Shown one piece after another: positions 28,656 to 38,697 of a stretch of 64,000 nt of DNA (positions within the stretch are counted from its first letter, which is position 1; each line of letters opens with the position of its first letter). Both the position numbers and the translations under genes were made by a program. The notes beneath the pieces are model-generated. The model did no database searches. It saw only the letters and a program-made list of their open reading frames with translations, and had not been told where the DNA came from. Source of the stretch: an uncultured Pelagibacteraceae bacterium (GTDB lineage: Bacteria > Pseudomonadota > Alphaproteobacteria > Pelagibacterales > Pelagibacteraceae); assembly GCA_902628525.1 (NCBI GenBank), contig CACOMZ010000002.1, forward strand, positions 29,372 to 93,371, given 5' to 3'.

Positions 28656-30382
28656 TGGAAATCTATAAAGATCTATCAAATCCAGCATCACAGGAATTCG
28701 AAAAATTACTTAACAGCCAGCTTTCGAAAATTAACATTGAAGAGGGTAAAATTATCGAAGGTAAAATAAACAAAATCACTGAAAAGTTTGTTTTTTTATT
28801 TGTCGAAGGTCTTAAATCAGAACCTGTTTTAGATATCAATGAATTAAAAAGTATGGGGCTATCAGAAAAAATTAAAATTGGAGAAACTATTTCAGTTCTT
28901 CTAGAGCGAATTGAAGATAAAAATGGCGAGGTTCTAGTTTCAGCTAGTAAAGCTCAAAAAATAAAAGGATGGGACAAATTAGTAGAAGCTTATGAAAAAA
29001 ATGAGCCCATAATGGGTAAGATAACATCTAAATGTAAAGGTGGTTGTATTGTTGAGCACATTGATACTGGATCTTTAATGTTTTTACCTGGATCTCAAAT
29101 TAGTGATAAACCATTAAAAGATATTAGCCATCTTATGAACGAACCACAAAAGTTTGCATTAATTAAACTTGATAAAGTTAGAGGCAATGCATGTGTATCT
29201 AGAAGAGAAATTATCTCTTCTTTCAAAAAAGAGGATAAAGCAAAAATTATCGAAAAATATAAAGTGGGTGACATTATTAAAAACGCTGAAGTAAAAGGAT
29301 ATAGTTCTTTTGGGTGTTTTTTTAATGTAAACGGTGAACTTGATGTTTTAGTTCATTTACAAGAAATTTCATATTCAAGGGTAAATCATCCAGATGAAGT
29401 TTTTAATATTGGTGAGAAACATGATCTTAAAGTAATTAGCGTTGATAAAGAAAAACTGCAGGTTGGATGTTCAGTAAAACAACTTTCTCCAGATCCTTTT
29501 GAACATATAGAAAACTACGAACTTAATAAAATCTATAAAGTCAAAGTTGTTAAATTAATGGATTTTGGTGCATTTTGTGAGTTAGAGCCTGGATTAACAA
29601 CCTTATTGCACTCAAGTGAATTAAGTTGGACAAAAAAAAATATTTCAGCAAAAAAAATGTTTAAAATTGGTGATGAAATTGACTGTATAATAACTGAAAT
29701 TGACAAAGATAAAAGACGGGTAGCTATTTCTCATAGGTTAACACAAGAAAATCCTTTTGAAACATTTGAAAAAAGATATCCTGTTGATAGCATTATTGAA
29801 GGTGAGGTAGTTAATAAAAATGAATACTCTTTATTTGTAAAAGTAAATGACTTAGACATAGATGCTTTTTTACATTGTAATGATCTCACATACTTAAACA
29901 ATGGTGAAGAGGAATTAACAAAATATAAAAAAGGCGATAAAATTAAAGTGAAAGTATTAGAAATTAAATCTTCTGAACAGAAAATAAGAGTTGGATTGAG
30001 ACAAACCCAACCAGATCCCTTTGATTGGTTTAAAGATAAATCTAAAAATCAAACTATAACAGTTAAGGTAGTTTCCACTGATAATAAAGGTTTGATAGTT
30101 AGACCTGAAGGTTGTGAAATGGATTTTCAAATTAAGAAATCAGCGATAGCAATTAATGCGGCAGATGCTAGACCAAGTAGATGGACTGGGGGAGAAAAAT
30201 TGGACTGTGCAATAGCAGATTTAGATATTAGTAAACGTAAAGTAAGTTTAAGCATAAAGTTACTTGAAGAGATCGAAAAAAAAGAGGCTTTAGAAAAATA
30301 TGGAACTGAAGATTCTGGTAAAAACTTGCCTTTTTCTTCGTTATCTGACGATTTAAAGAAAAAGAAAGAAGATAAACAGTAA
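28655..30382 (+). CDS. rpsA: 30S ribosomal protein S1
   Basis: Multiple S1 repeats (e.g. VVKLMDFGAFCELEPGLTTLLHSSELSW), downstream of cmk. Confidence 0.97.
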   Translation: MEIYKDLSNPASQEFEKLLNSQLSKINIEEGKIIEGKINKITEKFVFLFVEGLKSEPVLDINELKSMGLSEKIKIGETISVLLERIEDKNGEVLVSASKAQKIKGWDKLVEAYEKNEPIMGKITSKCKGGCIVEHIDTGSLMFLPGSQISDKPLKDISHLMNEPQKFALIKLDKVRGNACVSRREIISSFKKEDKAKIIEKYKVGDIIKNAEVKGYSSFGCFFNVNGELDVLVHLQEISYSRVNHPDEVFNIGEKHDLKVISVDKEKLQVGCSVKQLSPDPFEHIENYELNKIYKVKVVKLMDFGAFCELEPGLTTLLHSSELSWTKKNISAKKMFKIGDEIDCIITEIDKDKRRVAISHRLTQENPFETFEKRYPVDSIIEGEVVNKNEYSLFVKVNDLDIDAFLHCNDLTYLNNGEEELTKYKKGDKIKVKVLEIKSSEQKIRVGLRQTQPDPFDWFKDKSKNQTITVKVVSTDNKGLIVRPEGCEMDFQIKKSAIAINAADARPSRWTGGEKLDCAIADLDISKRKVSLSIKLLEEIEKKEALEKYGTEDSGKNLPFSSLSDDLKKKKEDKQ

Positions 30383-30398
30383 TTAAAGAAGATTAAAA

Positions 30399-30689
30399 TT
30401 GGCTATTGTAAAATCAAAGCTTTTAAAACAACTTTCTGACAATTATCCAAACTTTTTAAAAAAAGATTTAGAAAAATTTACAGATATAATTTTAAGTGAA
30501 ATTAAAAGAGCTCTTAAACGTGGAGAAGGAGTTGAATTAAGAAATTTTGGAACATTTAGAGTTAAAAAACAAAAAGCCTCGATAAGAAGAAATCCAAAAA
30601 CTGGCGAAAAAGTAGCAGTTCCTGAAAAAAAAGTAATATCTTGGAAAATGAGCAAAGAAATGTTTAAAAAGATCAACAATGAGGAATAA
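30399..30689 (+). CDS. ihfB: Integration host factor subunit beta
   Basis: GEGVELRNFGTFRVKKQKASIRRNPKTGEKVAVPEKKVISWKMSKEM; TTG start; after rpsA. Confidence 0.93.
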   Translation: MAIVKSKLLKQLSDNYPNFLKKDLEKFTDIILSEIKRALKRGEGVELRNFGTFRVKKQKASIRRNPKTGEKVAVPEKKVISWKMSKEMFKKINNEE

Positions 30690-31371
30690 ATTAGTATTTG
30701 TTGCGTGTGATACTTCAGATTTATCTCAAATTAAAAATATTTTAAAAAGTACTAAAAATAATAAACTAAAAATTATACCAAAATTTGGATTACAATTTTT
30801 CTACTCAAAAAATGGTAGAAAATTTTTAGAAAAGTTTAAAAATGATTTTTGGTTAGATTTAAAAATCAATGACATACCTCAGACAGCTCTCTCTGCGATA
30901 CATAGCATAAAAGATTTAAAAAAATGTAAATACATTACCGTTCATGCTAATGGTGGGCTTGATATGTTAAAAGCTGTTAAAAAAAAAGCCAAAGAAGTTA
31001 ATAAAAATTTAAAAATATTAGGAGTTACAGTTTTAACTAGTCTTAATGACAACTCTCTAAAAGAAATTGGTCATACTAATTCAGTTAAAAAACTTGTTTT
31101 CAAGCAAGCTGATATTATTCAAAAATCAGGATGTGATGGTTTAGTTTGTTCTGCAAAAGAAGCAAAATTCATTAGAAAAAAATATAAAAAATTATTTATC
31201 ATAACACCTGGAATAAGATTGCCAGGTGATGATTCTAATGATCAATCAAGAGTAATGACTCCTAACGATGCTTTTAAAAATAAAGTTTCAGGAATTGTTA
31301 TAGGAAGATCTCTTACAAAAGGTAATATAAAAAGTAATACTAAAAAACTTATTAATCATTTAACCAAATGA
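30679..31371 (+). CDS. pyrF: Orotidine 5'-phosphate decarboxylase
   Basis: FWLDLKINDIPQTALSAI (DxKxxDI-like), VTVLTSL, TPGIRLPGDDSNDQSRVMTPNDAF. Confidence 0.93.
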   Translation: MRNKLVFVACDTSDLSQIKNILKSTKNNKLKIIPKFGLQFFYSKNGRKFLEKFKNDFWLDLKINDIPQTALSAIHSIKDLKKCKYITVHANGGLDMLKAVKKKAKEVNKNLKILGVTVLTSLNDNSLKEIGHTNSVKKLVFKQADIIQKSGCDGLVCSAKEAKFIRKKYKKLFIITPGIRLPGDDSNDQSRVMTPNDAFKNKVSGIVIGRSLTKGNIKSNTKKLINHLTK

Positions 31372-31991
31372 TCAAAGGTTGTAAAATCTGTGGGATATCA
31401 GATCCTAAAACTTTAACTTATATTGTTGATCACCCTTACCCACCTCAATTTGTAGGTTTTATTGTAAATTGGAAAGCAAGTGCGCGTTATGTTGAATTTG
31501 ATAGATTAAAAGAACTTTTAAATATAGAAAAAAAAAAAAGTAAATACGTAGCCGTTATTGTAAAAAATGATGAGACTATACTTGAAAAAATAAAATATTT
31601 ACCTTTTGATTACTATCAGATGTATGACTGTTCTCCAGAAGAAATAATTAAAATTAAAGAAAAATATAGTAAAAAAATTATTGCTGCTCTTACTATTGAC
31701 AATAAAGAAGATATAAAAAAATATAAAGAGTATGAAAATATATCTGAGATAATTTTATTTGATAGTAAGGGTTATGAGAAATCAATGAGTTTTGATCATG
31801 ATTTGCTTGATGAGGTAGAAAATCACACAAAAAAAATGATCGCAGGAAATATAAAAATAGAAGATGTCACCAACTTTAAAAATAAACACTACATATTGGA
31901 TGTAAGTGGAAGTTTAGAAAGCTCAAAAGGAGTAAAAGATATTAATAAAATTGATAAGTTTCTAAATACAGTCCATAATATTAATTCTTGA
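31368..31991 (+). CDS. trpF: Phosphoribosylanthranilate isomerase (divergent)
   Basis: KGCKICGISDPKTLTYIVDHPYPPQFVGFI; directly upstream of trpB. Confidence 0.85.
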   Translation: MIKGCKICGISDPKTLTYIVDHPYPPQFVGFIVNWKASARYVEFDRLKELLNIEKKKSKYVAVIVKNDETILEKIKYLPFDYYQMYDCSPEEIIKIKEKYSKKIIAALTIDNKEDIKKYKEYENISEIILFDSKGYEKSMSFDHDLLDEVENHTKKMIAGNIKIEDVTNFKNKHYILDVSGSLESSKGVKDINKIDKFLNTVHNINS

Positions 31992-31998
31992 AATAAAT

Positions 31999-33192
31999 AT
32001 GACAAAAAATTCTTATAAAACAGGTCCAGATGAGCTAGGTTACTATGGCGAAGGTGATGCTGCAATGGGTGGTATGGCAGTTGGTGAAACTTTGATGCCT
32101 GCTTTACACGAGTTAAATCAAGGATTTGAAGAAGCAATAAAAGATAAAGAATTTTTAGATGAATTTGCTTATTATTGTAAACACTACATAGGAAGACCAT
32201 CCCCTTTATATTTTGCAGAAAATCTCACTAAAGAATTAGGAGGAGCTCGTATCTTTTTTAAACAAGAACACCTAAACCACACAGGCTCACACAAGATAAC
32301 AAATTCTTTGTTTCAAGTATTGCTTGCAAAAAGAATGGGCAAAAAAAGTTTAATTTGCGAAAGTGGTGCCGGCCAACACTATAGTGCTACTGCTGCAGTT
32401 GCTGCTAAATTTGGTATGCCTTTAATTGGAGTAATGGGAGAAGTAGATATAGCAAGAGTAAATCAAAATATAATTAAAGCAAAACACTATGGTGCAAAAT
32501 TAAAAGCAGTGCCAGGAACTTTGAAGGAAGCTATAACAGATGCAATTAAAACTTGGACCACAAATCCAGACTTTGCTTATATATGTGGATCAGTTGTTTC
32601 CTCTCATCCATTTCCAAAAATTGTTGCATTTGCACAAAGCATCATTGGAAGAGAAATAAGAGAGCAATCACTTGAGCAAGAAGGAAAATTACCAGATATG
32701 ATTGTTGGCTGTGTTGGTGGAGGAAGTAATTTTGCGGGAGCAATATATGATTTTCTTGATGAACCTAGTGTTTCTAAAATTGGGGTTGAGGCTCATGAAA
32801 CTGCAGCACTCTCAAATGGAACACCTGGAATTATGCAGGGAATGAAAACTTACATGCTGCAAACCGACGATGGTGCAAAATCTTTAGGAGGCATGAGTTT
32901 GGGCGCAGGTATAACTTACTTTTCTGTTGGTCCACTTCACTCTTATTTAAAAGATCAAAAAGCAGTTACTTATTCATCAGCTACTGATCAAGAAATGCTT
33001 GAGGCATATAAAATTATTGCAAGAACTGAGGGAATTTGCTCTGCATTAGAACCTATGGCAGCAGCTGCAGAGGTAATCTTTAGACAAGCAAAAAATAAAT
33101 CTAAAGATTATACTATTTGCTTGTCTCTATGTGGGCGTGGTGAAAAAGATTTGGATACTATCCAAGAACATATTGGTAAAGATTTTGAGTGA
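31999..33192 (+). CDS. trpB: Tryptophan synthase beta chain
   Basis: EHLNHTGSHKITNSLFQVLLAKRMGK, GAGQHY, GCVGGGSNFAG. Confidence 0.97.
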   Translation: MTKNSYKTGPDELGYYGEGDAAMGGMAVGETLMPALHELNQGFEEAIKDKEFLDEFAYYCKHYIGRPSPLYFAENLTKELGGARIFFKQEHLNHTGSHKITNSLFQVLLAKRMGKKSLICESGAGQHYSATAAVAAKFGMPLIGVMGEVDIARVNQNIIKAKHYGAKLKAVPGTLKEAITDAIKTWTTNPDFAYICGSVVSSHPFPKIVAFAQSIIGREIREQSLEQEGKLPDMIVGCVGGGSNFAGAIYDFLDEPSVSKIGVEAHETAALSNGTPGIMQGMKTYMLQTDDGAKSLGGMSLGAGITYFSVGPLHSYLKDQKAVTYSSATDQEMLEAYKIIARTEGICSALEPMAAAAEVIFRQAKNKSKDYTICLSLCGRGEKDLDTIQEHIGKDFE

Positions 33193-33988
33193 ACGATTTA
33201 AAAAAATATTTGAAAATAATAATCCAAAAACAAAACTAATATCCTATTTTGTTGGATGCTACCCTACTCCAGACGAAAGTTTTAAACTAATCAAGGAAGC
33301 AATTGACAATGGAGTCTCCATTTTAGAAATTGGATATTGTACTTCGGAGGCTTCGGCTGAAGGACCTGTAATCAAAGCTGCTCATGATCATGTATTAAAA
33401 AGTGGATATTCTTTAAACGATACTATTAAACTTATTGATAAAATAAGGTCTTACAACAAAGATGTAGGGATCCTTTTGATGGGCTACATTGCTAATCTAT
33501 ATAAATACCCAATAAAACAATTTGTAGATGATATTAAAAAAGCAGGCGCAGATGCTGTACTAGTAGTTGATGCACCGCATGAACTAAAAGAGGAAAATGA
33601 ATTAAGAGATGCTTTAAATGATAATGGATTATCATTAATAAAATTAGCAGCACCTACAACAGATCAAAAAAGGCTTGAAGATATTATTGAAATCTCTTCT
33701 GGTTTTATTTATCAAGTAAACGTCAGTGGGGTTACTGGAGTAAAGTCGGCAAATGAAACTGATGTTACAAATTTTGTTCAAAGAATCAAAAAACTAACAA
33801 GTATTCCTGTTTGTTCAGGATTTGGAATTAAAAGCCCAGAAGATGCTAAAAAAGTAGCTAATAGTGGCTGTGATGGAGTTATTGTTGGATCAACATTTGT
33901 CAAATATATTCAGGATAACTTAAGTGCCCCAGATTTAACACAAAGTTTTGGCAAACAAGTTAAAAGTTTTTCAGAGGTACTAAAATAA
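33186..33988 (+). CDS. trpA: Tryptophan synthase alpha chain
   Basis: RFKKIFENNNPKTKLISYFVGCYPTPDESF; VSGVTGVKSA; likely start near the trpB stop (TTG about 33186) rather than 33131. Confidence 0.94.
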
Positions 33989-33989
33989 A

Positions 33990-34925
33990 ATGGTCAATTG
34001 GATAACAAAAATTATTAAAGCAGGTGAAAAAATCAAAACTGCTATAAGAGAAAGATCCACTAAAGCTGATATTGCAAATAGTGACTGGACTAGCTGTTGC
34101 CGTGGACCCATATTGAAAAAAGATTTAGAAGCTAACCTGTGGGTATGTCCAGATTGTAATAAACATCATTATATATCTCCTACAAATAGATTTAATTTAA
34201 TGTTTGGTAAAGATGGATGGAAAAAAATTGAGAGTCCTCACCCTCCACCAGATCCATATAAATGGGAAGATACAAAAAAATATGTTGATCGCTTAAAGGA
34301 TGCTAAAAAAATTACTGGTCAAGATAATGCTATATTATCTTGTGAAGCTAAAATTAATAACATTGATGTAGTTGTAAGTGCTGTAGATTTTAAATTTATT
34401 GGTGGAAGTATTTCAATGGCAGAAGGTGAAAATGTTTTGGCTGCCGTTCAAACTGCATTAAATAAAAAATGTCCCTACATTTTTGTAAGTGCATCAGGTG
34501 GCATGCGTATGATGACCAATATACTAAGTTTGATGCAAATGACTCGTATGACGGTTGGGATTAATGCTCTACGTGAAAAAAATCTTCCTTATATTGTTGT
34601 GGCAACATCACCAACTACAGGTGGTTTAACTGCATCAATTGCAAGTTTATCAGACATTTGTATTGGAGAAACAGGAGCAACATGGGCATTTGCTGGCCGG
34701 AGAATTGTAGAAAATACGGAAAAAAGTCAACTTCCAGAAAATTTTCAAACTGTAGAATGGGCCAAAGATAAAGGTGGGCAAATAGATTTAATCTGTGATC
34801 GAAAAGATATTCATCCAACCATTGGAACTTTATTATCAATATTGTTAAAGAAGAATTCTGATATAAGTGCTGAACAAAATGAAACTTCAGAAGATTCTCA
34901 GCAACTTTCAAAAGTTGCATCCTAA
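33990..34925 (+). CDS. accD: Acetyl-CoA carboxylase carboxyltransferase subunit beta
   Basis: SASGGMRMMTNILSLMQM, PTTGGLTASIASLSDI. Confidence 0.95.
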   Translation: MVNWITKIIKAGEKIKTAIRERSTKADIANSDWTSCCRGPILKKDLEANLWVCPDCNKHHYISPTNRFNLMFGKDGWKKIESPHPPPDPYKWEDTKKYVDRLKDAKKITGQDNAILSCEAKINNIDVVVSAVDFKFIGGSISMAEGENVLAAVQTALNKKCPYIFVSASGGMRMMTNILSLMQMTRMTVGINALREKNLPYIVVATSPTTGGLTASIASLSDICIGETGATWAFAGRRIVENTEKSQLPENFQTVEWAKDKGGQIDLICDRKDIHPTIGTLLSILLKKNSDISAEQNETSEDSQQLSKVAS

Positions 34926-36144
34926 GGAAATAGACCTATCACTTGATAGAATTAAAAATCTTTGTGAAAAACTAGGAAATCCGCAAAACAAAATTAAAGC
35001 AATATCAATTGTAGGAACAAATGGTAAAAATTCTACAATTCAAGCTGCTTACTCAATTCTTAAAGAGGCAAGTTTTGAATGTAATGTTTACACAAGTCCA
35101 CATATTCAAAAAATTAATGAAAGGTTTATTTTCAGTAACCAGGAATTATATGATGATGAGTTAGCTGATTTATTGGAAGAAGTTGAAAAAATTAATAATA
35201 ATCAACCAATCACGGTGTTTGAGATGTTATCAGCTTGTTTTTTTTATAAAGCAGCGCAGTATCCAGGTAACATTAACTTAATTGAGAGTGGATTGTTTCA
35301 TCGTTTTGATGCTGTCAATATTCTAGAAACTAATCTAGCAAGTATTGTTACATCTATAAGCAAAGACCATCTAGATTGGCTTCCAAAAGATAAACAAACA
35401 ATCGAACAAATTGTATTTGAAAAAACATCTACACTTTTAAACTCAAACATTATTGTAGCCAAACAAAGTACTAAAGAGACGATGGATTGTATTAAAAAAA
35501 CTATCTCTCAAAATAAATCTAATAAAGTGTTTTTTAATAATGATTTCAGTTATTCAGTAAATGAAAATGATTTCTTCTACTATGAAGATAAATTTGGCGG
35601 ATTAAAACTTCCTATGCCTAATGTACTTGGTCAATATCAATTAGAAAATATATCTACTGCAATAGCAACTCTTAGAACTTTAGATCTTAAAATAAGGGAT
35701 GAACACATAAAAAAAGGTATTAAAAATATATCTAGCTTAGCTAGGCTTCAGGAAATTAAATCTGGTAAATTAAAAGAATTAGTTAAAAACAATAGATTTA
35801 TAGTAGATGGGAGCCACAACGAAGGTGGTGCTAAAGCATTAAATGAATATCTTCAAAGCTTGGATTGTAACAAACATGTTATAATTGGGATGATGGCAAA
35901 CAAAGAACATGAAAAATATATCAGTTACTTCAAAGATATTTCTTCCATAACAACTATAGATTTAAAAACTCAGGCTAACTCTATTAGTGGAAAAGATTTG
36001 AAAGAAAAATTTAAAAGTATGACCAATGTTCAATATCAACCAGATATCAAGCAAGCGATTAAATCAATTGATTTAAAAGAAGGTGATCTTTTATTAATTA
36101 CAGGATCTTTGTATGGGGCTGCTGAAGTATTAAGTTTAAATTAA
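34867..36144 (+). CDS. folC: Folylpolyglutamate/dihydrofolate synthase
   Basis: VGTNGKNSTIQAAYSIL (Mur-ligase-like P-loop), YTSPHIQKINERF, VDGSHNEGGAKAL. Confidence 0.93.
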   Translation: MLNKMKLQKILSNFQKLHPKEIDLSLDRIKNLCEKLGNPQNKIKAISIVGTNGKNSTIQAAYSILKEASFECNVYTSPHIQKINERFIFSNQELYDDELADLLEEVEKINNNQPITVFEMLSACFFYKAAQYPGNINLIESGLFHRFDAVNILETNLASIVTSISKDHLDWLPKDKQTIEQIVFEKTSTLLNSNIIVAKQSTKETMDCIKKTISQNKSNKVFFNNDFSYSVNENDFFYYEDKFGGLKLPMPNVLGQYQLENISTAIATLRTLDLKIRDEHIKKGIKNISSLARLQEIKSGKLKELVKNNRFIVDGSHNEGGAKALNEYLQSLDCNKHVIIGMMANKEHEKYISYFKDISSITTIDLKTQANSISGKDLKEKFKSMTNVQYQPDIKQAIKSIDLKEGDLLLITGSLYGAAEVLSLN

Positions 36145-36458
36145 ATATTTTTATCTAAAAATTCTTTCATATGGCTTTCAGGAACTCCACCAACTTTTCT
36201 ATCTACTTCAACACCTTTTTTATAGATGATAACTGTTGGGACACCTCTAATGCCAGCAGCTGAACCTGTGTTAATTCCACCATCTTCAACATCGGCATAA
36301 TAAAAATTAGCTTTATCTTTATACTCATCAGATAATTTATCTAAAATGGGCTTCATAACACGGCATGGTTGACACCAAGATGCTGAGAACTGGATTATAG
36401 ATATGTCCTCATTCTTAATTTTACTTTCAAAATCTTCATCTTTAAAATCTATAAGCAT
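36141..36458 (-). CDS. trxA: Thioredoxin (WCQPC active site)
   Basis: QFSASWCQPCRVMKPILDKL, GVPTVIIYKKG. Confidence 0.93.
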   Translation of the reverse strand: MLIDFKDEDFESKIKNEDISIIQFSASWCQPCRVMKPILDKLSDEYKDKANFYYADVEDGGINTGSAAGIRGVPTVIIYKKGVEVDRKVGGVPESHMKEFLDKNI

Positions 36459-36492
36459 AAATCCTTTCTATAAATTACTTTACCAAAGTCAA

Positions 36493-37929
36493 CTAGGCAA
36501 TTTCATATTTTTTTTCTATAGACATAATAAATTCATTTATTTCATCTAATTTTTTTAATTCTTCCTCGTCATCTCGATTAGAAGCCTGGTCTCGCAAAGT
36601 ATCAATTTCTTGATAAGCCATTCCAATAGTTTGCCACTTTTCTCTATTTTTACTTAAAATTCGTCTAGCAATTTCTCTTTTTATATTTTTATATAAATCT
36701 GGTGGCAAAATATGTGGCGCTTCTTGATAAATAATTTTTTGGCCAAACCAACTACATCTTTTATCTTGAAACTTATCCAACATTCTTAATTTATCTTCCC
36801 AAGAAGAACTATGCCAAGTTTTAAATAATTGGTTGTCTTTGTTTGGAATAAATTTTTTATATAAAGTTTCCTCTGGTAATAAATCTTCCTGAGTTTGTGT
36901 TTGAGCTTTTTCTTCAGCTGCTTCTCTATTAATGATTTGAATATTTTTGCAAAAATTTTCACTATTTCTAACCATTTTTGCTCTTTTTTGAATGGTTTCT
37001 AAATCTAAATCAGCATATGCCTTCTCTTTTAATGCAAACTTTTTATCTAAAACAACAGGGGCTTTATTAGTTTTGATTACTCTAAGTGCTTTTGGACTAA
37101 ATTTTTTCAAGTAAACTTTAAGATCATTTATTGACAAGTTTAATAATGGCTCAGGATTTCTTCTTAAATCAAATAAATATCCCCAAGATGCATATGAAGG
37201 ATGGAAACAATGATCTGGGTGCAATGTTGAAACAAGATACATCATATTTTTTCCTTTAACATTTTCAAAGATTGAATAAATACCTTCACTTTTTAAAATA
37301 GTTTCAACGCTATTTTTTGTCGATGTGCTTAAAAAATTCTCCCAATTGTCTTTGTGTTTATCTTTTATAATTCTGAGAATTTTTAAGCTTGTGAATGCAT
37401 CATGATAAGCTGTGTGTTGTTGAGATGTATCAAATCCTTGTTGTCTAGCTAGGCCTTCTAAAGCAAGACTTTCATTGCCTGCATCTGTCAATTCAGTCTT
37501 TAATGTTTCGGGATTTAAAGTTTGAGCCACTCTTGCAACATGTAAACCATCATGTTCTTTATTAGGTGATGAATGCGTGATATAAGGATATCTGTTTCCT
37601 TTGAAAAAATTAAAATGAAACATACGCCTATCAAAATTTAAATTACTCCAACCCATAAACAATGCTGGTGCAGCCTTTGAGAAGAAGTTTTCTACAGCTC
37701 CTAAAAAATCATAATGCGAATAATTACCTTTTGTAAGTAAATCAATACTTGTTGAGTTAACTAATAAGGCCTTTGCACTTGGAACCTCACCCTCGGGCAT
37801 TCTGCCACGAATATTTAGCTTGCCAATTTCTTTCAAGTTTTTATCGACAACGACAGCACCTACTTCAATTATTGAGCCCCAAATTGTGCTATTTGTTGTT
37901 TCTGTATCGTAAATTACTATTTTATCCAT
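36493..37929 (-). CDS. sbcB: Exodeoxyribonuclease I
   Basis: IYDTETTNS...IIEVGAVV, GWSNLNFDRRMFH, HTAYHDAFTSLKI (DEDDh), C-terminal ExoI-like region. Confidence 0.9.
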   Translation of the reverse strand: MDKIVIYDTETTNSTIWGSIIEVGAVVVDKNLKEIGKLNIRGRMPEGEVPSAKALLVNSTSIDLLTKGNYSHYDFLGAVENFFSKAAPALFMGWSNLNFDRRMFHFNFFKGNRYPYITHSSPNKEHDGLHVARVAQTLNPETLKTELTDAGNESLALEGLARQQGFDTSQQHTAYHDAFTSLKILRIIKDKHKDNWENFLSTSTKNSVETILKSEGIYSIFENVKGKNMMYLVSTLHPDHCFHPSYASWGYLFDLRRNPEPLLNLSINDLKVYLKKFSPKALRVIKTNKAPVVLDKKFALKEKAYADLDLETIQKRAKMVRNSENFCKNIQIINREAAEEKAQTQTQEDLLPEETLYKKFIPNKDNQLFKTWHSSSWEDKLRMLDKFQDKRCSWFGQKIIYQEAPHILPPDLYKNIKREIARRILSKNREKWQTIGMAYQEIDTLRDQASNRDDEEELKKLDEINEFIMSIEKKYEIA

Positions 37930-37935
37930 AAATTC

Positions 37936-38622
37936 CTAAGTTAAATACGATAGCTCATTAAATTTTTTTAATCTTCCCAAAAACAAATTTTGATAAACAA
38001 CTAAATCATGCCCTTGAATTTTAAACTCTTGGAATATTTTATCTACTGTGCAAACTAAAATTACACAAGAAGTGATATTGGAGTTATACACAATATTATG
38101 GGCTAATGAATATGCGCTTGTTTGAAGAAGCCATGAGTCGATATACTCAGCTTTTTTCGGTTTATTACTTTGTTTAAAGTCAATTATTGTTTCCTTTCCC
38201 TCATACACTCCAACACAATCAGCCGTACCTGCATATTTCTCTGGGTAATAAAGAGTGCATTCCACACCCCAAATTTCATCCAATCTATTTTTCAAACCTT
38301 TTTCTATGATTTCTTTAGCCATTAATTTGTATTGTTCATTATCCTCAAAAAAACTTAAATTTTCTCTTCCAAGTAAATAAGACTCTAAATAGTTGTGCAT
38401 TTGAGATCCTCTACTACTAGCTGCTTTTGTTATCGCTTCAGCTTCTTTTTGACCTGTTCTTTCACGCCAATTAGCGAGAGCAGCTTTATCTTCCTCTGAT
38501 TTTGTTACATCAAGTATTGAGGTAACACTTGGTAATTTTTTCTCCCCTAAAAGATATCTTCTAATTCCATCTACAGTTGCTCTTGAAGATGTAGGATAAT
38601 CGTATTTTTTATTCCATTTCAT
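37936..38622 (-). CDS. RecB/MGME1-like PD-(D/E)XK exonuclease
   Basis: LPSVTSIL...RGSQMHNYLESYL...AGTADCVGVYEGKETIIDFKQSNKPK...LQTSAYSLAHN, the characteristic order for this nuclease family. Confidence 0.78.
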   Translation of the reverse strand: MKWNKKYDYPTSSRATVDGIRRYLLGEKKLPSVTSILDVTKSEEDKAALANWRERTGQKEAEAITKAASSRGSQMHNYLESYLLGRENLSFFEDNEQYKLMAKEIIEKGLKNRLDEIWGVECTLYYPEKYAGTADCVGVYEGKETIIDFKQSNKPKKAEYIDSWLLQTSAYSLAHNIVYNSNITSCVILVCTVDKIFQEFKIQGHDLVVYQNLFLGRLKKFNELSYLT

Positions 38623-38697
38623 GATGAATCAAGTGGTACCTTGTACTATTATGTTTAATAATTATCTACTAGATATGACAAAAAGTTAAATTAAATT

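Noticed and set aside
38623-38697. Possible defence-island interpretation of sbcB/nuclease/rmuC
   Set aside because: No toxin, restriction, retron, CBASS or integrase genes nearby; housekeeping repair/recombination is the simpler reading.
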